Assembly (NCBI GenBank): GCA_016271365.2
Contig: CM028129.1
Coordinates: 847,486,501-847,550,500 of the forward strand
From: Neoceratodus forsteri
Lineage: Eukaryota; Chordata; Ceratodontiformes; Ceratodontidae
DNA: 64,000 nucleotides
Direction: 5' to 3'
Part shown: positions 56,038 through 64,000 of the stretch, piece after piece
Layout of the letters: the number at the start of each line of letters is the position of its first letter
Position numbering within the stretch: the stretch's first letter is position 1
The notes under the pieces: model-generated
Seen by the model: the letters and a program-made list of their open reading frames with translations, nothing else
Told to the model about the DNA's origin: nothing
Databases searched by the model: none
Made by a program: the position numbers and the translations under genes

Positions 56038-57386
56038 ATGGCGCAGCAGAGAGCACCACAGGTGGCCAACTGGATGCAGGTTGAATTGGTCAACCTTGTC
56101 ACCTGCGTCCAGCCCCATGCACCCCAACTATCTGGGCAGGCATCACTGCAACAGCCCCAGGTAGCAGTGTGGCAGGGCATTGCTGCCACACTGCTGCAGC
56201 ACACAGGGGTGGCCAGGATGGGAGAGCAGTGTCGCTACCACTATGATGAGCTGGAATGGAGGGACCCAGAGTGCCTCAGAAGGCTGGAGGTGTGTGTCAG
56301 GCATGGGACTGTGCCACAGCCAGGTGAGCAGGCCCATCATGCATGTGTGCCCTGGTGCTGTACTGTGGTGTTGGCTAGGCTGCCTGGAATGCCCTGCAGG
56401 GTAGTGTACTGCCATCATCTGCATCATGGGGTGGCATCGCCCTCCACCACTTGCATTACAATGCCACTGTGCAGGACGTGTCGGGCAGGGGCTCACCCTG
56501 TGCACAGGGGTGGGGTGGCTGGCAGCTGTTGTGGATGGTTACTGATGTGTACCTGTCTCTGTTCCATTCCCCAGGCCTGAAAACAGGAGAAGGGCAGCAG
56601 CAGTGGTGGCAGGACAGCAGGCCGCAGCGGGCCAGAGTGGTGGTGGAGGAGCAGCTCTGGCACCAGTGGGACCACAGAGAGCAGGTAAGCACTGACATAG
56701 TCCTTCACACTGTCTGTGTGGGTTGGCTGGGGCATGGGTGCAGGCATAGCCACCTGTGCCATGTGCCATGGCAGCTGTATGTGTGTCGCACTGTGCATGG
56801 TACTCACCACTGTGGTGCATCCATTGGACTTGTGTGCCAGCTGTTGGTGGGGTGGGTGTGCACCCAGCTGCTGTGGTGCTTCCAGAGCACTGTGCCATGT
56901 TACTGCCATAGTTCAGTCGGGTGGCCACTGTGTGGTGGGGACCACCATTGTGCACCGATGTGGTGTCCTGTATTGCTGGCAGGCATTGGCCCACCCCCCC
57001 GTGGGTGGCCTGTACAGGCCCTCTGGGGCTGTGTGATCCCACTGCTCATTGCGCGCTGTGGATGGGCATGGTTCCTTGGGACATTGCACTGATCACCTGT
57101 CCTGTCCCTTGTGCAGGATGCCCCTCTGCCAGCTACTGTGCCAACTGATACTCATCACCTCGATGACCATGGAGGTGGTGCTGCAGGTCCACAGGATGCT
57201 GCTGGTGGACAGGAAGCAGTGAAGACTGCAAGGGGTGACAGGCCATGGCCGCTGCTAGTCAGGCTCTGGATTCCTTTGTTTCCAAAGCTGTACCTCCCTC
57301 TCCAGACTCCCTTCCCACTGTACAGCCTGCTCCCTATCCCCTTCCCTCACTGTCCTATCCTCCCCATACCCTTCTATTGTATATAG
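56038..57386 (+). CDS. SANT/trihelix-like third gene of the Harbinger (spliced)
   Basis: A second predicted DNA-binding protein in the transposon. I infer exons 56038-56323, 56575-56684 and 57117-57386. Donors are CAG|GTGAGC and CAG|GTAAGC, and acceptors are TTCCCCAG and TTGTGCAG. The joined length is 666 nt, an open frame of 221 codons plus stop with no internal stop. Exon 1 begins MAQQRAPQVANWMQVELV. It continues with VWQGIAATLLQHTG and MGEQCRYHYDELEW, matching the W...W...R-x-x-x-QC-R-x-K/H pattern of trihelix or MADF/SANT-like domains. Exon 2 (LKTGEGQQQWW; RARVVVEEQLWHQW) is basic to polar. Exon 3 begins DAPLPATVPTDTHHLDDHGG and ends in a Pro/Leu-rich tail. That the frame stays open while the other two genes are broken is notable, though short exons can stay open by chance. 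The role is unknown and may be sub-terminal repeat binding. Confidence 0.6.
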
Positions 57387-58136
57387 TTGATTTTTCAATA
57401 TATCTATATTTTGACATACCTGTCTGTGTCTGTGTCTGCTTTGCAGGTGGTGTGAGGAGCCATGCAGCAGTGGCCCAGTGCCTGTCCATGTGGTGTGCAT
57501 GTGTCAGGGTGCTCGTTATGCTTCTGTGTATCACTGCTGTGTGCTGAGGTGTGTCCCACTGTGGTGGTGTCCCTCCCCTTGGTCAGGGGCCATGCCTTGG
57601 GGTGCTCATGGGGTAGCTGTCAGGGGTGTGTGGCAGGTGTGTGTGCTTGGCTGCGTGGTCCTGGGTGAGGCCTGCTCTGATCTGGGTGTGTCAGGGGGGC
57701 ACAGCCTGCAGCTTGCAGGGGGGCCTCCACGGTGGTTCTCTGTTCACTATTGGCACCTCCTGTTGCCTACTGTCTGTGCCACTGTTGTGTTCTGGGGTGG
57801 GGGTCTGGGTGCCTGTGTGCACCCTGCTGTGCCCAGCTGGTGGTGGCCTACTGTGGCCTGACACTGTACTTCCCTAGCTCTGTCCCTGGGTCACCTCTCT
57901 GTGCCATGCCCCTCTCTGTTGCTCTGTTGCTCTGCTCCTATGGTTGCTCTGGGGCTCATCTGTCTGCACCATGGTGTACCTGTGTTTGCGCCATGGTGCA
58001 GCAGTACCATATTCAGTCGTTGCACTAGCACAGTGTGGCCAGCGCAACCTCTGAATATGGCTCCTGTTGTGCCACGGCGCATTGGATTTGTGCTGCACCG
58101 GACTTGCCTTTGGTGCATTTCTGAATATCTGGGCCT

Positions 58137-59238
58137 CAATGTTTTTTAAGTTTATGATATGGTATTTCACAAAAACTATTTGCAGTTCATCTGTTGATAT
58201 TTGGAATATGCCTTGCCCTGTCAATGGTACTGGCCCATAAAAAATGCATCTTCCCTTTATTTCACATTATCCTGGCAGCATAGCCATGAGAATTTTCCAT
58301 CCCGACTCTACTGCAAAAACTTAAAATGAAATATTTTTTTCATTTCATTAACTGATGTGACTTTTCCAGTATAAAGTGTCTTTGAAAAATAAATGGCATA
58401 AACCTAGCTTATCTCTATGTGGTTGCATTATTTTTTCCTTCAGTAAGGATGTTGAGCTTGCACCAGAAGATGAAGTATTGGTCACAGTGTTGGCTGTCGT
58501 ATCTGTCAAAGGTGTGCCAGGAACATTAATTGTTAGGTTGACAGCAGCAGGCATAGCAGTCATTGTAGGTATCTTAATATCCAGAGAAGCAGAAATGGTT
58601 TTATGGGAGACAGGAACTACCAGGGTAGAGTGTCCATGGGTTCCTTGCATATGATTGATCTTCATGGAAGGCATGCATCCAGGTGAAGTCTGGAGTTTCT
58701 TCATCATCCATTCATTCACATGGCTTGTATTTTCACACAGGCCATCCACCTTTCTGCATGGTATGCAGAAACAGCTGTAGTCTCTGATTGCAACAACACC
58801 CTCTGCCTCAGTTTGTACACTCTGGACCTTTTGTGTGCCATGTATTGTTTTCAGCTCTGGTTCTGTATTTCTTTTAATTTTGTCATCACCAATCTTGAAA
58901 AAGGTTCTTCAGAAATGACTGTACTCTTCACTGGTAGGTTAATTTTTGTTTGCAGTATCAAAACAGCTGAGCAGAGTTTGCAATTGCAGTCTGCTGTGAT
59001 TGTACAAGTCGCATTGTGAGTGAATTTACTAGAGCACTGACACCACTGAAGATGCCTTTCCCTTCCATTCTATGGAGTGAATGAGATATCGTAGAAGGCA
59101 CATTTTGATTTATACTGCCTTTCACACCCGTCTCTGAAGTGCACCTCTTTTTCAATTCTGAGCACCTGGATGTTCCTGAGGTTGGAATTTGACATGGTGA
59201 CAAAATACTTAATTGCATGGCGGTTGTGTTTGAGGTAA
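58137..59238 (-). pseudogene. Remnant of multi-copy D-G-C/Q-Y-K-S ORF family (minus)
   Basis: The minus strand shows a degenerate protein in several frames. YLKHNRHAIKYF lies near 59230, then EVHFRDGCERQYKSKCAFYD at 59150-59080 (Asp at 59130-59132), then ADCNCKLCSAV near 58990. VVAIRDYSCFCIPCRK and DGLCENTSHVNEW are at 58810-58705, and VPLTGQGIFQISTDEL near 58190 is the last visible block. From memory, the D-G-C-x-x-Q-(Y/F)-K-S block and a later R-x-x-S-C-F-C-x-x-C block with W and P-rich ends recur together. They occur in a poorly described, high-copy ORF family of fish, amphibian and invertebrate genomes that looks transposon-derived. I cannot confirm that here. Downstream it is cut by the Harbinger at 58135 and upstream it abuts a CR1 3' end at 59240. 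Confidence 0.5.
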
Positions 59239-59239
59239 C

Positions 59240-59706
59240 TAGATACAGAAACAGACTTTGTCAGCATAAAAGGATCACTTGGCCCACTCAGTCTGCCCAC
59301 ATGGTCCCTGCCTAGTCTGCTTCCACAGGCCCTTATTGATTTCTGGCAACCTTCCCTCTTCCCTGCCTCCTCACTATTATTCCCCTATGTCTATCACACA
59401 CATGCTTGAAGCCCTGCATTGTTTTCACCCACACCACTTCTGCTGGCAGTCTGTTGTATGTGTGTCCACCACCCTTTCAGTGAAGTAGTACTTCCTCACA
59501 TCCCTCTTAAACTTCTCCCCCCACCTTCATCACATACCCTCTGGTCCTGGTGCTCTTTCTCATTTGAAAGAGACTCCCCTCTTGCACCCTGTCCACCCAT
59601 GTGATGTACTTATTGGTCTCTATCATATACTCTCTCGCTCCCCTCTCTTCCACTGTATACATATTAAGATGCTTTAGTCTCTTCTCACAGGGCTCTTGGT
59701 ACAACT
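59240..59706 (-). pseudogene. CR1 LINE, ORF2 C-terminal end and 3' UTR (minus)
   Basis: On the minus strand: MYQEPCEKRLKHLNMYTVEE (59704 down), YMIETNKYITWVDRVQEGSL, and an RKYYFTERVVD-like stretch near 59470. The 3' UTR ends at 59240 with GGCAGACTGAGTGGGCC. There are no RT catalytic motifs, because the copy is truncated. It is inserted at the upstream edge of the ORF remnant. Confidence 0.75.
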
Positions 59707-59764
59707 AAGCATTAGGTCCCATGTGCTAAGTCTGGCAGGTCCAGCCAGTGTGGTTTAAGATCGA

Positions 59765-60250
59765 ATCTCAGAACATCACAGAGAACCACACTCAAGTCCC
59801 CCCAAAAATAAAAAAGGCATTGCTAACTGTAAACTCACAGTTTAATAGAAACAATACATTGTGCACAGCAATGAATAGCTCTGGCACTTTGGGTCTTTAA
59901 TGTGACCCTTCATCAGGGAGCATGGCTACCAGCCATAATAGAGGCATTTAAGTACAAGCAGTTCATACACATTCATCAAACCAATGATGCTTACAACATA
60001 GCCATTCAGGTTAATAGTTGTTTTCAGATGAAGTAGCAAGTGAAAAAAAAATATAAAAATGAGTAGTGCAATGTAAAAAACTACAGTATGTTAAAACAGA
60101 GTGGAAAAGCCAGGAAAATAGAACCGTACAAATGAGACATTCAGCCCCCCAAAAAGTAGCTGGTGCTGGATACTAATGGACCAGAGCTGAATTGCAGCAC
60201 AATATTCAAGTTGCCTAGTTAGTAGTGGCAGGTGTCTAAAAAAAGGTTAA
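59765..60250 (+). repeat. Inverted repeat pair E, left copy
   Basis: Its sequence matches the reverse complement of 63530-64000 along almost the whole length. Shared strings include CACAGAGAACCACACT, TTTAATAGAAACAATACAT, GGCACTTTGGGTCTTTAATG, GACCCTTCATCAG, TACAAGCAGTTCAT and ATACTAATGGACCAG. It is non-coding and looks like the 3' part of a retroelement or SINE-like family present in both orientations. Confidence 0.8.
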
Positions 60251-62480
60251 TATCACAGTTAGATACCTGAGGAAAAAAAGGGAAAAGCAGCTAAGTGAGC
60301 TCAACGGGCAGACCAGGGAGGAAAAGTGAAAAGGACAGAAACAGATGAGGAATGGCAAAGGGAGTAGGGAGGGAAGAAAAGAAAAACAGTGCAGTATGAA
60401 AATAAGGTAGAATATATGCCAGAAAGGAAGAATCAAATAGCCAGAGCCAGTGGTTGGCTACAGAAAATTGATGCATGAACTAAAGTGAAATCTAGCTAAG
60501 GGTTACAGGTAAATAAATGTATAAATAAACACAGATCTATGTGTGCAGCTAGATAAAAAACAACAACAAAAAACAATAAAATGAAAGTACAGAAAAAGCA
60601 AAACCAAATAGCAAAAGGAAGGAAGATTGGCACAAAGACAGGGCATGTAACAAGTGAGGTGTGGGGGTTAAAAATGGAACAGAAGGGGAAAAGGAGATAA
60701 ACAGAAGAGAACCAGCATCCCTGGTAAAACAAAAAAACATTTTATTGTAAAGTGAAAAAAGGAAGGCTAATATATCAGATCTGTAATCAGATCACTAAGG
60801 AAAGGACAGTGGACAAGAAGAGGTGCCAAAAAGATATAGTAGCTGATAAGGGGAACATAGCTACATAGTGGAGCAAAAAATACAATGCAGATGAAAATTC
60901 AAGCAGCTCCGCCTGAATGTGTTATCATGTAGGTTGTAGAATCTGAAAAAGATAATCACAATCGATTAGATAACATATACGAGAATGAAGTACATTTCAC
61001 ATGCAAGTTCAAAACTGAATTTTGCAGAAATGGGCTGAATCAATGCAGTCATTTAAGGCTGACGTAGCTGCTTTTTCCTTTTCTCCACAGGTATCTAACT
61101 GGGATATAAAGAGGACAGGAAATAAAGTAATATAAAACCATTAAATGCAAACTGTTTATGACTTATTGAGTCTGTGTGCTTCTGTGATTAAACTGAAGAT
61201 CTGCAACTGATCCTATATTTTATAGCTGGCAAAATACAATTTTTGACAATATGGCTGTGAGCAAGCCAGTTACACGGTCATGTCCCTGTTTGTTAATTTG
61301 GCCCCATCTAGTGATCTCACAACAAACGCACAGCATTCTGTGGAGCTGTCAATTGATCCAACATTCATGAAGTTACACAAGACAGTTGTTCTTCACGATG
61401 GTCTTTTTTTTTTTTCCATTCACACAACACTACAGACACGGGTATCTATTAATTGCAGACTACACAAAGTAAATACATGTGGAGTGTAGGACTACTTCAG
61501 TTCTCATCTGTAATTTTTAAATTATAGCAATGATCCATCCAGTAAGATACTGATTTTCCCACACTGCTGTGGAGAAACAGTGGAGCAGTGTCACCCGTGC
61601 TATTCCTGTCACATGGTTAATAAAATTCATCACAGATATCTCCAACATTCAGTATTTTATGATTACCTTTCCTTTTAAAATATGCTGTAGCAGATCTGTA
61701 CATGCAATTTTCAATACACTTTCTCCATCTGGAAGATGTGTATGAAACAACATCGCAGTTGATGAGGAAAAACATTGGTCCATTGATTAAACAGTTAAAA
61801 TTGTTATCTATAAAAAGTTGATAGTAAGATATTTAAAGAAACTGTCTTAACTTGAGCCTTGTACAGTTCTATAGCAGGCACACTAATAAAATAAGCTCAT
61901 GAATATGTTAGTGCAATGGGAGGTATAGCACTAAATGAAGCCATGCTTAAAAAATATTTTAAAACAAGCAACTGCTGCAGTGCTAATACTGTTAGAAAAC
62001 TATGTAAGATGAGATAAAACTTCAAACATAGTAACGTAATTTGTCTATTGTTTACACTGGTGGAAAGATAATTTTTCTTGACGTTGTCTATTGAACATAT
62101 ATAGCTAATAAAATAGTCTGTTAGTCACTGCACCCATGAATTACACAACTGATCACTGAAATGTTTAGCTCACCCACTATCATTCAACTAGGCCAAAGTG
62201 AGATGAAGATACTGGTACCCTGTCTTTTACTTCATTTCCCTGTGGGTTTGAAATGTACAGCATCCTGTCTGGTTAGGGAGTGGTGAAAGAACAGAAACAT
62301 TATCCAAAGATGACTCCTGAAAATGGAAAAATGAATGATCTTCTTAATCCCAGAAAATACCACTCAGTGTCCCAGTTGAGTTTATTTATACACCTTGCCC
62401 ACACAAAAGTTCTGGGTTGAGGACACAGATTTCTCCAGATCTAAGGGGGGGGGGTAGTTCATGTCCCCTACCTTGACAGT
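60251..62480. other. No recognisable gene
   Basis: A/T-rich sequence, A-rich at 60300-60760. Open frames are low-complexity translations. No TE domain is seen. Confidence 0.4.
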
Positions 62481-62485
62481 TAGCA

Positions 62486-62555
62486 CATCCTCTCCCAACT
62501 TCAGAACAAGCACCCCCCCCCCGTTCTTCATGTAGGTAGATTGCTCTCTAAAATA
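62486..62555 (-). other. Weak candidate exon (minus)
   Basis: On the minus strand a TTATTTTAG-type acceptor at about 62552 precedes an open stretch encoding EQSTYMKNGG, then VLVLKLGEDVLTVK. An AAG|GTAGGG donor follows near 62480. A run of nine or ten G interrupts the codons. No family is recognised. It may be a chance combination. Confidence 0.15.
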
Positions 62556-63196
62556 AAAAAAACAAAACAATATTATGTACATCTGATGCTGTTGCTGATT
62601 GCCCAGATTGAACATTGTGCTTGTAAGGATATAAAATAAGTAAGCCTTTTCTCCACGCATAGCTCATTGCCTAGGGCACATAAAAATGCAGAAAATGTGC
62701 CACACTACAGCATGTCATTATGTATCTATGAGTAAATATTATGAAGTTTAAGACATGAAAACATAAAATAATAGGTTTCCTTGATCAATGACTTACATGA
62801 CCAGTTGCTTGTTTTCTTTTTGGGGGGGGGGGGAGTGATAGAAAGAACCTGCCTTATGTTAAGTAGATTACGTTCAGAAATTAAAAAACATATTCTGTTA
62901 ACTGACTTTAACAAGCACAAATACATAACATTAATTTAAAACACAAAGTTTTAACTTTATCTGGGCACAGATGAAATGCACAATAAACACTGCAAAAATA
63001 GAATATTCTTTGCATTTACATTATTGATTGCTACAGTATGTCAGTGCTAAAAAGAACAGTACAGTTGACAGTTTTAAATGACTAAGAACTGTTCAGTTTT
63101 CAAGCAAGTAACATTAACCTTCATTAAAAATCACCGTGAATGCCACACCTTTCTTCAGGCCAAGGAAAACAGAATGTACACATGGACATGTCGACT
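62556..63196. other. No recognisable feature
   Basis: AT-rich sequence with poly-G/C runs. Confidence 0.35.
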
Positions 63197-63356
63197 GTGA
63201 GCACCATCCATTCTAGTGACCCGCGCATAGCATGCAGTGAGCACCATCCATTCTAGTGACCCGCGCATAGCATGCAGTGAGCACCATCCATTCTAGTGAC
63301 CCGCGCATAGCATGCAGTGAGCACCATCCATTCTACTGACCTGTGCATAGCATGCA
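63197..63356. repeat. 40-bp minisatellite, four units
   Basis: GCACCATCCATTCTAGTGAC starts at 63201, 63241, 63281 and 63321. The first three 40-bp units are identical, and the fourth differs at several positions (CTACTGACCTGTGC in place of CTAGTGACCCGCGC). The unit contains CCCGCGC and GCATGC. Confidence 0.95.
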
Positions 63357-63529
63357 ATACTGAGGATCACTACTCACTAGCTGTCTACCGTTTGAACATA
63401 AATTGTAAAAAATAAATATAACAGACAATCATTGTTGAAAATAGAATTGTATTTGTTAATACATCTACTGACTATGCAAGACTCATTAATTCCTGTCCTT
63501 TTTTACACAACTGGCACCACTAGCTAGAC
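63357..63529. other. No recognisable feature
   Basis: Short AT-rich spacer between the minisatellite and repeat E. Confidence 0.4.
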
Positions 63530-64000
63530 AATTTTGACATTGCCTGTGATTCAGTGCTGGTCCATTAGTATTCAGCACCGGCTACTTTTTTTTTTGGGGG
63601 TGCTGCATGTCTCATTTGTACATCTCCTGTTTTTCCCTGCCTTTCCACTCAGTTTTTAACATAGTTTTTCACCTTGTACTAATCATTTTCATGTCGTGTA
63701 AGCTTTCATATAGTGTAAGTTTTTGATCTTATTGCCACTTCATCTGAAAACAACATTTAGCCTGAAAGGCTACGTTGTAACCATCATTGGTTTGACGAAT
63801 ACACATGAACTGCTTGTATTTAAATGCCTTTGTTACAACCAGTAGCCATGCCCTCTGATGAAGAGTCACATTAAAGACCCAAAGTGCCAGGGATATCTGA
63901 TGCTGCGCTCCATGTATTGTTTCTATTAAACCATGAGTTTACATTCATATTGTCTTTTTTATTTTTGGGGAGACATAAGTGTGGTTCTCTGTGGTGCTCT
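63530..64000 (-). repeat. Inverted repeat pair E, right copy
   Basis: Reverse-complement partner of 59765-60250, about 3.3 kb away. The copy runs to the window edge and may continue beyond it. Confidence 0.8.

Larger units (their letters stand above)
49992..58135. mobile_element. Three-gene PIF/Harbinger transposon, 8.1 kb
   Basis: The ends are GGCCCAGATATTCAAAG and TTTCTGAATATCTGGGCC, the same termini as the element at 27126-28491. Flanking trinucleotides are CCA and TCA, a near match to a 3-bp duplication. Sub-terminal regions repeat GATATTC/GAATAT and GCGC motifs. Inside: a minus-strand LINE insertion (50165-51537), a GA/GACA-rich tract (51661-51850), a plus-strand DDE transposase (51993-53148), a (CA)n tract (53456-53510), a minus-strand Myb/SANT-like gene (55384-53869) and a plus-strand SANT/trihelix-like gene (56038-57386). 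Known Harbinger elements usually encode a transposase and one Myb-like protein. The element is GC-richer than its flanks. It inserted into the 3' end of the ORF remnant at 58137-59238. Confidence 0.85.

Noticed and set aside
63845..63900. CTGATGAAGAGTC...GACCCAAAG as a hammerhead ribozyme core in repeat E
   Set aside because: The CTGATGA box and a stem-like GTC/GAC pair are present, but the required GAAA after the stem is CAAAG in both copies. No proper third stem or cleavage site is visible.
1..64000. CRISPR arrays, bacterial operons, riboswitches, rRNA or tRNA genes
   Set aside because: The sequence has eukaryotic TE content throughout. The only tRNA-like parts are decayed SINE heads, and no spaced direct-repeat array of CRISPR type exists.

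Overview
The window looks like non-genic DNA from a large, repeat-rich vertebrate genome. It is AT-rich, CpG-poor outside young insertions, and almost everything recognisable is a transposable element (TE) or tandem repeat. The mix (CR1-like, L2-like and L1/Tx1-like LINEs, tRNA-derived SINEs, PIF/Harbinger, Mutator-like and hAT DNA transposons, small foldback elements) fits a non-mammalian vertebrate. An amphibian such as a caecilian, a lungfish or a coelacanth would all be plausible, but the species cannot be fixed from the sequence. I found no convincing ordinary host gene. One weak candidate exon lies at 62486-62555 (minus strand).

Layout. 1-5.6 kb: direct repeats, a foldback element and three minus-strand CR1 3' ends. 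6.5-7.3 kb: a hAT-type MITE with an 8-bp target duplication. 8.4-9.6 kb: a C-rich repeat family and an element with snap-back ends. 9.6-14.2 kb: minus-strand LINE pseudogenes. 15.3-18.0 kb: a SINE with a LINE-like tail, a LINE 3' end and a GT-rich degenerate tandem array. 18.7-23.7 kb: a nearly full-length CR1-like LINE with zinc-ribbon and esterase-like ORF1 parts, endonuclease and reverse transcriptase (RT). 23.9-28.9 kb: an L1/Tx1-type LINE split by a foldback MITE and by a 1.37-kb non-autonomous Harbinger. 29.2-36.4 kb: two CR1s, one of them the best preserved here, with small hairpin elements and a SINE. 38.1-41.3 kb: an L2-type LINE. 44.3-49.1 kb: a minus-strand LINE split by a Mutator-like (MULE) transposon with a 9-bp target duplication. 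50.0-58.1 kb: an 8.1-kb PIF/Harbinger transposon. 58.1-59.2 kb: a minus-strand remnant of an unusual multi-copy ORF family. 59.2-64 kb: a CR1 fragment, an inverted repeat pair and a 40-bp minisatellite.

The most interesting unit is the Harbinger at 49992-58135. It carries three genes rather than the usual two: a decayed DDE transposase (plus strand), a Myb/SANT-like gene (minus strand), and a second SANT/trihelix-like gene (plus strand). The three predicted exons of that last gene join in one open frame of 666 nt (221 aa). The Myb and trihelix genes diverge from a shared 0.65-kb interval. A small relative with the same termini at 27126-28491 carries two opposed arrays of about 70-bp units. 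All other coding regions are TE pseudogenes with stops, frameshifts or damaged active sites.
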